Source: Gibbula magus (Eukaryota > Mollusca > Gastropoda > Trochida > Trochidae). From it: a stretch of 64,000 bases of DNA. Numbering within the stretch: the stretch's first letter is position 1; each line of letters begins with the position of its first letter. The notes under the pieces are model-generated. The model was given only the letters and a program-made list of their open reading frames with translations. It had not been told where the DNA came from and searched no databases. A program made the position numbers and the translations under genes. Positions 32,117 through 42,900 of this stretch are shown piece by piece. Location of the stretch: positions 11,542,663-11,606,662 of the forward strand of contig OW388298.1 of assembly GCA_936450465.1 (NCBI GenBank), written 5' to 3'.

Positions 32117-33649
32117 ATGGTGTTCTACATGGATCCAACTCGCTTTGGGTCAGACGTTGGACTCGATCTCTGTTCCTTGTTCCTCGCACTGACCATACCT
32201 CTTGTGAAATGTATTTTTACCAAATGTCGACCAGGATTACCTCCCTTCCCTGTCACGCCCATCCCAATACTCGGAAATCTTCTCACTCTTGAGAAAGACC
32301 CAAGGGCTCAGTTTTCCCAGTGGAGAAAAATACATGGTGATGTGTTCAGCATCTATTTAGGTCAAAACTTGACCGTCGTTCTTAACGGATATGACATCAT
32401 GAGGGAGGCCCTTGTAACCAATGCAGACATGTTTTCAGATAGACCGGACATTGCGCTCTTTACCCTGATGCTTCGCGGAAGAGGCATTGTAGCCACTTCC
32501 GGACACTGTTGGAGAACACAGAGGAGGTTCGCTCTAGCCGCTTTGAAACAGTTTGGATTTGGACGTCAGACGATGGAGAGAGATATCCTAGAGGAGATTA
32601 AGCATGTTCTTGAGTTCTTTGCAAGCAAACACGGGATGAAACATGAGTTTTCTGATATATACAACATCTCAACATCGAATCTTATATGCTTGACGATGTT
32701 TGGTCATAGGTTTAGATTTTACGATAAAAACTTCATTGCTTGTTGTTCAGCACTTCATACAGCTGTTGAACATTTTTCTAATATGAGTGTCTTTAACTTT
32801 TTCCCATTTCTTTTGAAGATACCAGGATTCTTGGGCAGTGACAATATTGTTCTTGAAAATTTCGCCTATTTTGAAGAACATCTGATAAAAGCAGAGTTGA
32901 AGCGACATTACAACGAATACGACGGGGCGACTCCTGACTTCGTGGCTGCGTATATACAAGAAATAAAGGACAGGGAAAGTGCAGGGCTAGACGTCTCAGA
33001 ACTCAAAGATAATTTCACCCAAACAATCACGGACTTGTTTGTTGGTGGTTCTGAGACAACTGCAACCACTCTCAAGTGGTTGGTACTTTTCCTGATACGT
33101 TATCCAGAAGTCCAGGAGAGATGCTTCATGGAGATAAATGAAAATGTTGGTCTTGAACGGTTTCCTTCACTGAAAGACAAATCAGTTCTTCCTTATGTTG
33201 AAGCCACAGTTGCCGAGACACAGAGGATAGCGAATATCGGACCCTTTGGAGTTCTACACGCCACCTCGGAGGACACTAGCTTGAGGGGATACAATATTCC
33301 GAAAGGGACAATCGTTATGCTCAACATGGACTCGGTTTTGATGGACCCGGAGACATGGCCTGAACCTGAGGAATTCCGCCCTGAGAGATTCCTTGACAAA
33401 TCCGGAGCCTTCTTCAAGCCTGAATCGTTCATACCTTTCTCTACCGGTCGACGTGTGTGTATGGGCGAGGCTTTGGCAAAGATGGAACTTTTTCTATTCA
33501 CAGCATCCTTGATTCAAAATGTTCAATTTCTGCAACCTGACGACGAGCCGCCGCCGTCCCTGAAAGCCCGTATATCTGCAGCATCGGTCCCCCAGCCATA
33601 CAAGGTGAGGGCAGTTCAACGAAGTAGCTGTGCCTCATTTGTGATGTAG
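32117..33649 (+). CDS. cytochrome P450, CYP2-type, single exon
   Basis: A microsomal monooxygenase of 510 residues, normal length for the family. The start is the ATG at 32117, with A at -3 and G at +4. An N-terminal hydrophobic anchor (about 15-34) and Pro-rich hinge PGLPPFPVTPIPILGN place it in the endoplasmic reticulum membrane. The C-helix motif WRTQRR (about 133-138), I-helix GGSETTATT (310-318), K-helix ETQR (367-370), PERF (422-425) and heme loop FSTGRRVCMG (441-450, Cys448 as heme ligand) are all intact. The I-helix lacks the usual Ala before Gly-Gly, which is tolerated in some CYP2 members. Substrate cannot be told from sequence. The coding region has no intron, unlike most animal CYP2 genes, so a retrocopy is possible. 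Confidence 0.92.
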   Translation: MVFYMDPTRFGSDVGLDLCSLFLALTIPLVKCIFTKCRPGLPPFPVTPIPILGNLLTLEKDPRAQFSQWRKIHGDVFSIYLGQNLTVVLNGYDIMREALVTNADMFSDRPDIALFTLMLRGRGIVATSGHCWRTQRRFALAALKQFGFGRQTMERDILEEIKHVLEFFASKHGMKHEFSDIYNISTSNLICLTMFGHRFRFYDKNFIACCSALHTAVEHFSNMSVFNFFPFLLKIPGFLGSDNIVLENFAYFEEHLIKAELKRHYNEYDGATPDFVAAYIQEIKDRESAGLDVSELKDNFTQTITDLFVGGSETTATTLKWLVLFLIRYPEVQERCFMEINENVGLERFPSLKDKSVLPYVEATVAETQRIANIGPFGVLHATSEDTSLRGYNIPKGTIVMLNMDSVLMDPETWPEPEEFRPERFLDKSGAFFKPESFIPFSTGRRVCMGEALAKMELFLFTASLIQNVQFLQPDDEPPPSLKARISAASVPQPYKVRAVQRSSCASFVM

Positions 33650-33763
33650 AACTGTTTGCATGACTACAACACTGCTACAGCTTGATACAGAAGGGGTAAT
33701 TCAACCAAGTACTTGCACTCAATCACCGGTGTTTCTGTCCATCAATATATTTGTATCCGCTAT

Positions 33764-34079
33764 TATTAATTAACTATCAATGTTATGGCATGTATACGGC
33801 ATTGACGGTCTAGACCATATGTTTCCACAACTGGGCCAATACGGGGAAACTGGGCCAATATGGGAAAAACTGGGCCAATACGAGACAAACTGGGCAAATA
33901 TGAGTCTGAGCATGCGCAGTTGCACATTTGGTGAAAGCCCGAAGCCGTCGCTTCACAACTTTGACCCGTGCTATTTGTTTACCAATCTTGTTTATCATTA
34001 TTATTTCAATATAAATTAGATGTCTAGTGTTGTGCAAATAGAATGAAATGAAGTTAATTAATAAAATTGTCATTAATTA
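33764..34079. mobile_element. MITE-like repeat, copy 2 (uninterrupted)
   Basis: Same element as 598-894, about 315 bp, with four CTGGGCCAATACGGG-type units and the GAGTCTGAGCATGCGCAGT motif. It lies 115 bp beyond the P450 stop codon. It continues directly into the AGTATTTCC foldback, which shows the structure of the site before the DIRS insertion in the first copy. Confidence 0.7.
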
Positions 34080-34163
34080 AGTATTTCCGTATTGGCCCAG
34101 TTACTTCGTCTCTGGCCAATACAACCGACCTCGGACCTGTAACTGGGCCAATACGGAAATACT
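34080..34163. mobile_element. AGTATTTCC foldback element, copy 2
   Basis: Begins AGTATTTCCGTATTGGCCC and ends in the complement GGGCCAATACGGAAATACT. TTAATTA lies at both sides. 84 bp. Confidence 0.7.
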
Positions 34164-34186
34164 TAATTAATAACATTATAATAACG

Positions 34187-34244
34187 CTGATCCAATAAGC
34201 ATCTTCTCGCTCGTATCACACTATAAATGTGCTTATGGGATCAG
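34187..34244. repeat. 58-bp hairpin
   Basis: CTGATCCAATAAGCA pairs with TGCTTATGGGATCAG (one mismatch), loop of 28 nt. Confidence 0.5.
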
Positions 34245-35214
34245 AGGGTTGAGGTAGCAATGCGGACACACACACACACATACCTGGTGGAGCAGGGTGG
34301 TAGTTCTCTAATGTTCACCATGTATGTATGCCACAGTCGGCAATGGAGGTTGAGAAAATGGTTTATTATCCCCCGCCACGCGTTTAGCGCGAAGCTTGGG
34401 ATATAGTATTCGGCAGCGACCGTCCGTCCGTACGTTCGTGCGTACGAAATGAAATAACTCAAGTACTATAAGTACTTTTCACTGGATTCTTTTCATATTT
34501 TGAATGAGGCTTCATCATAGGGAGAGTAATGTTCCTACAGAATATTGTGACCTTGACTTTCATTTCAAGGTCACAACGAGACTTTGTCTTGTTACCCTTG
34601 TCAGAGGGATATCTCCAAAACCGTCACTGGATTATCTTCATATCTTACACTCGTAGCTTCTCCTAGAGATGACAAAGGACATTTTTCTCAAGGTCACAGC
34701 AGAACTTCAAGTTTTTCGATATGTTAAGGTCGGTATCACAAGATCTGTTCATTGGATGTTCATCATTATCTTACACTAATGATTCTTTTAGGGAAGACTC
34801 TGGGCCCAGTCGATTTTGCTGATATTGACATTATTTTAAAATTTTGAAGTGTTGATTTGCGGCTGGGGATCATGTCAGCTTAGTGACAACTGCTTGTATA
34901 TATTTATAATTTCCTTTGCTTAGAGTTTACTTTTATTTTCTACATTTAGGTCATTTATAAACGGGTTGTAAATGTATTATTTTCAAGCATGTCTAGATAA
35001 CAGAACATGCCACCAACACGTATTTGACCCATGAAACGTTTTGAATATTATGTCGTCAACACGGTTACCTCAATATGCATAGACATATATTTAAACTATG
35101 CCGATTTTTGTTATATAACCTGAGTGACCTCAAATTATTTTGATCTCGAATACATTAACACAACATGATAGAATTGTATGATGGCCGAGAGGGGACATCG
35201 CTCTTTCCCCCCTT
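34245..35214. other. non-coding stretch
   Basis: Contains a short CA run (34265-34280) and a GTCCGTCCGTACGTTCGTGC stretch near 34425. The sequence around 34370-34760 has the look of a dispersed repeat with several AAGGTCACA motifs. No coding frame with a recognisable domain. Confidence 0.45.
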
Positions 35215-35611
35215 ATGGCATCCTCGGTTACCCATGGTTTTATATATGCTTCGTTACTCTCCACTATATCACCCATGGGAAACCTTATCAGAAAAATCTG
35301 TACTCAAATTACCCGCCCTTGGCCGGCGTGAGTCAATCAAACTGCTACGCAGCTTGGACCTGCGAACCAATGACAATTCATAAAACTTCGTTGCAAAGCA
35401 CGCGAGCTCATTTTGTTAGCAATCCGTCACCGGTTATCTCCCTTGACCATTTCCGTCTTATCCTATTGAGCATTTTCTTTGGTTACTGACTTCGTCACGC
35501 CGGCCAAGGGCGGGTAATTTGAGTACAGATTTTTCTGATAAGGTTTCCCATGGGTGATATAGCGGAGAGTAACGGAGCATATATAAATCCATGGGTAACC
35601 GAGGATGCCAT
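35215..35611. mobile_element. 397-bp foldback element with 117-bp arms
   Basis: 35215-35331 and 35495-35611 are inverted copies with few differences (ATGGCATCCTCGGTTACCCA / TGGGTAACCGAGGATGCCAT). The 163-bp loop is non-coding. Likely a MITE; no clear target duplication. Confidence 0.7.
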
Positions 35612-35622
35612 TATGGTAACAA

Positions 35623-35683
35623 CGCCATAAAGCGATAAGGCCGCACAGCAAAGCGATATTGCCGCGCGACAAAGCGATAAATA
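35623..35683. repeat. 21-bp repeat, about 3 copies
   Basis: GCCGCACAGCAAAGCGATATT and GCCGCGCGACAAAGCGATAAA preceded by a partial copy, just outside the foldback element. Confidence 0.5.
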
Positions 35684-36139
35684 TCATTTCTCTGAAATCT
35701 GAACTATTTTGTACACTTTGGCACGTGGGGATTATATATTGTAGATTTAGGATGGCAACTAACAATGTTTACTCTCTATGAAGCCTTTTCGTTTACCTTT
35801 AAATAAATAAAAGCCTTTGAAAGCTGAAAAACGGCGTAAAGTCGGTTTAATTTTAATAACCCTCTCGTTGTACGTGTATTGGTTTTGGATTGTTACGTTT
35901 AAATTGTCCATTAAAAACTTAAGTTTAACTCTCTTCAATGGGCAAAGGTTTATACATGTAAATGTTTTTCAATAAATACATCAACTCTAGCAATATAGTT
36001 CTCCTGAATTTTACCTTAGTGCTATGCTGCTCACTTGCGGTATATTACGTAACATTATTACCCTGAAGGTATTATATTGTAGTTTCGGATAATATTATTG
36101 ATATGAGCACATGTGCGACTTCCCATATTGTGTCGTCTG

Positions 36140-36170
36140 TGACGTCATAAAACTATTGTTCATGACGTCA
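36140..36170. repeat. paired TGACGTCA palindromes, second copy
   Basis: TGACGTCA at 36140-36147 and 36163-36170 with TAAAACTATTGTTCA between, the same design as 9559-9588. Confidence 0.5.
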
Positions 36171-36257
36171 CTGTAGCTTGTCGTCGCAAGAGAAGTGGGC
36201 CGCTTCCAGCTGCCTATTATTAAGTGAATGAAACGGAACAGAATGGGTAATACAGAC

Positions 36258-36397
36258 ATTATTACACTCAAAAGTGTGCCATATGACTTTTACGGAACCC
36301 GTGCAAATGTGTGTATAGTCCTCGCTCTCGCTCGGGCAATACACAAATTCACACTCGTATCGTAAAAGTCATATGACACACTTCCTCCGGTAATAAT
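36258..36397. mobile_element. 140-bp foldback element
   Basis: ATTATTAC, AAGTGTGCCATATGACTTTT at the left and the matching complement at the right (GTAAAAGTCATATGACACAC, GTAATAAT) give an imperfect hairpin of about 40-bp arms. Confidence 0.55.
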
Positions 36398-36407
36398 CTC
36401 TATAAAT

Positions 36408-36890
36408 CAGGTACCCATTCAAACATCAGGGTGTACTGAGGGCAGTGTGGATGAAGTGTCTTGCCCAGAGACATAACACGGTATGAGATAGAGGTGAAAC
36501 GGTACGCTTTGGCTTCGGATCGGTACGTATTGCGGTACAGGACCCTCGGTTCGGTACATTTTCGGTTCGGTACAACACCAACAATGTATTTCAAAGTATG
36601 AACTAAAACCAAAACAAATCCAATGTTTTTTTCTTGAAAATAAGTTTGTAAGATGTCAAAATCATTTGGTTTTAAGATTGTACAACTGAGTCAATAATGC
36701 ATAATTGTTCAATAAAGGTATATATTCGGTACGTTGATGTACCGTGTACCCAACCGAATCTACTCCTTGTAGTTGTGAACCCCGTTTCACCCGTAGTATG
36801 AGACCGAGGTCACACATTTGTGGTGTCTACACCGGTATTCGAACCTGGACCATGGAGGTGAGAGGCCTGCACATCACTGTGCTCCACCAT
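36408..36890 (-). mobile_element. tRNA-derived SINE, split by a hAT-type MITE
   Basis: The minus strand has a tRNA-like head with box A (GTGGAGCACAGTGATGTG, 36864-36887) and box B (GGTTCGAATACC, 36834-36845). The body contains GGGCAAGACACTTCATCCAC and ends near AATGGGTACCTG, an order I associate with invertebrate tRNA-headed SINEs. The body is interrupted at 36489-36795 by another element. Confidence 0.65.
36489..36795. mobile_element. hAT-type MITE inside the SINE (8-bp target duplication)
   Basis: Flanked by GTATGAGA on both sides (36481-36488, 36796-36803). Short inverted termini TAGAGGTGAAACGG / CCGTTTCACCCGTA. The interior is full of CGGTACG and CGGTTCGGTAC motifs and is non-coding. 307 bp. 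An 8-bp duplication is the hAT signature. Confidence 0.75.
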
Positions 36891-36923
36891 ATAGGGTAGG
36901 ACTGCACTCTTATCTTTCTCTAG

Positions 36924-36978
36924 GTACTTATCCCCTGCCTCCAAGTTTAATGCCTTGAAATTGGTAGACTCCGTGGCG
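36924..36978 (+). CDS. possible exon directly before the 27-bp array
   Basis: A strong acceptor CTCTTATCTTTCTCTAG is followed by 55 nt and GGCG^GTAACC (or AGTACG^GTAAAA 12 nt further). One frame is open and reads YLSPASKFNALKLVDSVA, ending in phase 0. No homolog is recognised and it is short, so it could be chance. Confidence 0.25.
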
Positions 36979-36984
36979 GTAACC

Positions 36985-39900
36985 AGTACGGTAAAACTGT
37001 TGTTTTATGACTACTGGGTACAACTGTTGTTTTGTAACTACTGGGTACAATTGTTGTTTTATAACTACTGGGTACAATTGTTGTTTTATAACTACTGGGT
37101 ACAATTGTTGTTTTATGACTACTGGGTACAATTGTTGTTTTATAACTACTGGGTACAATTGTTGGTTTATAACTACTGGGTACAACTGTTGTTTTATGAC
37201 TACTGGGTACAACTGTTGTTTTATAACTACAGGGTACAACTGTTGTTTTATAACTACTGGGTACAATTGTTGTTTTATAACTACTGGGTACAACTGTTGT
37301 TTTATGACTACTGGGTACAATTGGTGTTTTATAACTACTGGGTACAACTGTTGTTTTATAACTACAGGGTACAATTGTTGTTTTATAACTACTGGGTACA
37401 ATTGTTGTTTTATGACTACTGGGTACAATTGTTGTTTTATGACTACTGGGTACAATTGTTGTTTTATAACTACTGGGTACAATTGTTGTTTTATGACTAC
37501 TGGGTACAACTGTTGTTTTATAACTACTGGGTACAATTGTTGTTTTATGACTACTGGGTACAATTGTTGTTTTATAACTACTGGGTACAATTGTTGGTTT
37601 ATAACTACTGGGTACAATTGTTGTTTTATGACTACTGGGTACAATTGTTGTTTTATGACTACTGGGTACAATTGTTGCTTTATGACTACTGGGTACAACT
37701 GTTGTTTTATAACTACTGGGTACAACTGTTGTTTTATAACTACTGGGTACAATTGTTGTTTTATAACTACTGGGTACAACTGTTGTTTTATAACTACTGG
37801 GTACAACTGTTGTTTTATAACTACTGGGTACAACTGTTGTTTTATAACTACAGGGTACAACTGGTGTTTTATAACTACTGGGTACAATTGTTGCTTTATG
37901 ACTACTGGGTACAACTGTTGTTTTATAACTACTGGGTACAACTGTTGTTTTATAACTACTGGGTACAATTGTTGTTTTATAACTACTGGGTACAACTGTT
38001 GTTTTATAACTACTGGGTACAACTGTTGTTTTATAACTACTGGGTACAACTGTTGTTTTATAACTACTGGGTACAAGTGTTGTTTTATAACTACTGGGTA
38101 CAATTGTTGTTTTATAACTACTGGGTACAACTGTTGTTTTATAACTACTGGGTACAACTGTTGTTTTATAACTACATGGTACAACTGTTGTTTTATAACT
38201 ACAGGGTACAACTGTTGTTTTATAACTACAGGGTACAACTGTTGTTTTATAACTACTGGGTACAACTGTTGTTTTATAACTACTGGGTACAATTGTTGGT
38301 TTATAACTACTGGGTACAATTGTTGTTTTATAACTACTGGGTACAATTGTTGTTTTATAACTACTGGGTACAATTGTTGTTTTATAACTACAGGGTACAA
38401 TTGTTGTTTTATAACTACTGGGTACAACTGTTGTTTTATAACTTCAGGGTACAACTGTTGTTTTATAACTACTGGGTACAACTGTTGTTTTATAACTACT
38501 GGGTACAACTGTTGTTTTATAACTACTGGGTACAACTGTTGTTTTATAACTACAGGGTACAACTGGTGTTTTATAACTACTGGGTACAATTGTTGCTTTA
38601 TGACTACTGGGTACAACTGTTGTTTTATAACTACTGGGTACAACTGTTGTTTTATAACTACTGGGTACAATTGTTGTTTTATAACTACTGGGTACAACTG
38701 TTGTTTTATAACTACTGGGTACAACTGGTGTTTTATAACTACTGGGTACAACTGTTGTTTTATAACTACTGGGTACAAGTGTTGTTTTATAACTACTGGG
38801 TACAATTGTTGTTTTATAACTACTGGGTACAACTGTTGTTTTATAACTACTGGGTACAACTGTTGTTTTATAACTACATGGTACAACTGTTGTTTTATAA
38901 CTACAGGGTACAACTGTTGTTTTATAACTACTGGGTACAACTGTTGTTTTATAACTACTGGGTACAACTGTTGTTTTATAACTACTGGGTACAACTGTTG
39001 TTTTATAACTACTGGGTACAATTGTTGTTTTATAACTACTGGGTACAACTGGTGTTTTATAACTACAGGGTACAACTGTTGTTTTATAACTACTGGGTAC
39101 AACTGTTGTTTTATAACTACTGGGTACAACTGTTGTTTTATAACTACTGGGTACAACTGTTGTTTTATAACTACTGGGTACAACTGTTGTTTTATAACTA
39201 CTGGGTACAATTGTTGTTTTATAACTACTGGGTACAACTGTTGTTTTATAACTACAGGGTACAACTGGTGTTTTATAACTACAGGGTACAACTGTTGTTT
39301 TATAACTACTGGGTACAACTGTTGTTTTATAACTACTGGGTACAACTGTTGTTTTATAACTACTGGGTACAACTGTTGTTTTATAACTACAGGGTACAAC
39401 TGGTGTTTTATAACTACTGGGTACAACTGTTGTTTTATAACTACTGGGTACAACTGTTGTTTTATAACTACTGGGTACAACTGTTGTTTTATAACTACTG
39501 GGTACAACTGGTGTTTTATAACTACTGGGTACAACTGGTGTTTTATAACTACTGGGTACAATTGTTGTTTTATAACTACAGGGTACAACTGTTGTTTTAT
39601 AACTACAGGGTACAACTGTTGTTTTATAACTACTGGGTACAACTGTTGTTTTATAACTACTGGGTACAACTGTTGTTTTATAACTACTGGGTACAACTGT
39701 TGTTTTATAACTACTGGGTACAACTGTTGTTTTATAACTACTGGGTACAACTGGTGTTTTATAACTACTGGGTACAACTGGTGTTTTATAACTACTGGGT
39801 ACAATTGTTGTTTTATAACTACAGGGTACAACTGTTGTTTTATAACTACAGGGTACAACTGTTGTTTTATAACTACTGGGTACAACTGTTGTTTTATAAC

Positions 39901-42900
39901 TACTGGGTACAACTGTTGTTTTATAACTACTGGGTACAATTGTTGTTTTATAACTACTGGGTACAACTGTTGTTTTATAACTACTGGGTACAACTGTTGT
40001 TTTATAACTACTGGGTACAATTGTTGTTTTATAACTACTGGGTACAACTGTTGTTTTATAACTACTGGGTACAATTGTTGTTTTATAACTACTGGGTACA
40101 CTTGTTGCTTTATAACTACTGGGTACAACTGTTGTTTTATAACTACTGGGTACAACTGTTGTTTTATAACTACACGGTACAACTGTTGTTTTATAACTAC
40201 TGGGTACAACTGTTGTTTTATAACTACTGGGTACAACTGTTGTTTTATAACTACAGGGTACAACTGGTGTTTTATAACTACTGGGTACAACTGTTGTTTT
40301 ATAACTACTGGGTACAACTGTTGTTTTATAACTACTGGGTACAACTGTTGTTTTATAACTACTGGGTACAATTGTTGTTTTATAACTACTGTGTACAACT
40401 GTTGTTTTATAACTACAGGGTACAATTGTTGTTTTATAACTACTGGGTACAACTGTTGTTTTATAACTACTGGGTACAACTGTTGTTTTATAACTACTGG
40501 GTACAACTGTTGTTTTATAACTACAGGGTACAACTGGTGTTTTATAACTACTGGGTACAACTGTTGTTTTATAACTACTGGGTACAACTGTTGTTTTATA
40601 ACTACTGGGTACAACTGTTGTTTTATAACTACAGGGTACAATTGTTGTTTTATAACTACAGGGTACAACTGTTGTTTTATAACTACAGGGTACAACTGTT
40701 GTTTTATAACTACTGGGTACAATTGTTGTTTTATAACTACAGGGTACAACTGTTGTTTTATAACTACTGGGTACAACTGTTGTTTTATAACTACTGGGTA
40801 CAACTGGTGTTTTATAACTACTGGGTACAACTGTTGTTTTATAACTACTGGGTACAATTGTTGTTTTATAACTACTGGGTACAACTGTTGTTTTATAACT
40901 ACTGGGTACAACTGTTGTTTTATAACTACAGGGTACAACTGGTGTTTTATAACTACTGGGTACAAGTGTTGTTTTATAACTACTGGGTACAACTGTTGTT
41001 TTATAACTACTGGGTACAACTGTTGTTTTATAACTACAGGGTACAATTGTTGTTTTATAACTACAGGGTACAACTGTTGTTTTATAACTACAGGGTACAA
41101 CTGTTGTTTTATAACTACTGGGTACAATTGTTGTTTTATAACTACAGGGTACAACTGTTGTTTTATAACTACTGGGTACAACTGTTGTTTTATAACTACT
41201 GGGTACAACTGGTGTTTTATAACTACTGGGTACAACTGTTGTTTTATAACTACTGGGTACAATTGTTGTTTTATAACTACTGGGTACAACTGTTGTTTTA
41301 TAACTACTGGGTACAACTGTTGTTTTATAACTACAGGGTACAACTGGTGTTTTATAACTACTGGGTACAAGTGTTGTTTTATAACTACTGGGTACAACTG
41401 TTGTTTTATATCTACTGGGTACAACTGTTGTTTTATAACTACTGGGTACAATTGTTGTTTTATAACTACAGGGTACAACTGGTGTTTTATAACTACTGGG
41501 TACAAGTGTTGTTTTATAACTACAGGGTACAACTGGTGTTTTATAACTACTGGGTACAAGTGTTGTTTTATAACTACTGGGTACAACTGTTGTTTTATAA
41601 CTACTGGGTACAACTGTTGTTTTATAACTACTGGGTACAACTGTTGTTTTATAACTACAGGGTACAACTGGTGTTTTATAACTACTGGGTACAATTGTTG
41701 TTTTATAACTACTGGGTACAACTGTTGTTTTATAACTACTGGGTACAACTGTTGTTTTATAACTACTGGGTACAATTGTTGTTTTATAACTACTGGGTAC
41801 AATTGTTGTTTTATAACTACTGGGTACAACTGTTGTTTTATAACTACTGGGTACAACTGTTGTTTTATAACTACTGGGTACAATTGTTGTTTTATAACTA
41901 CTGGGTACAACTGTTGTTTTATAACTACTGGGTACAACTGTTGTTTTATAACTACTGGGTACAATTGTTGTTTTATAACAACAGGGTACAACTGGTGTTT
42001 TACAACTACTGGGTACAACTGTTGTTTTATAACTACTGGGTACAACTGTTGTTTTATAACTACTGGGTACAACTGTTGTTTTATAACTACTGGGTACAAT
42101 TGTTGTTTTATAACTACTGGGTACAACTGTTGTTTTATAACTACTGGGTACAACTGTTGTTTTATAACTACTGGGTACAACTGTTGTTTTATAACTACTG
42201 GGTACAATTGTTGTTTTATAACTACAGGGTACAACTGTTGTTTTATAACTACTGGGTACAACTGTTGTTTTATAACTACTGGGTACAACTGGTGTTTTAT
42301 AACTACTGGGTACAACTGTTGTTTTATAACTACTGGGTACAATTGTTGTTTTATAACTACTGGGTACAACTGTTGTTTTATAACTACTTGGTACAACTGT
42401 TGTTTTATAACTACAGGGTACAACTGGTGTTTTATAACTACTGGGTACAATTGTTGTTTTATAATTACTGGGTACAATTGTTGTTTTATAACTACTGGGT
42501 ACAACTGTTGTTTTATAACTTCAGGGTACAATTGTTGTTTTATAACTACTGGGTACAACTGTTGTTTTATAACTAATGGGTACAATTGTTGTTTTATAAC
42601 TACAGGGTACAACTGTTGTTTTATAAGTACTGGGTACAACTGTTGTTTTATAACTACATGGTACAACTGTTGTTTTATAACTACTGGGTACAACTGTTGT
42701 TTTATAACTACTGGGTACAAGTGTTGTTTTATAACTACAGGGTACAACTGGTGTTTTATAACTACTGGGTACAAGTGTTGTTTTATAACTACTGGGTACA
42801 ACTGTTGTTTTATAACTACTGGGTACAACTGTTGTTTTATAACTACTGGGTACAACTGTTGTTTTATAACTACAGGGTACAACTGGTGTTTTATAACTAC

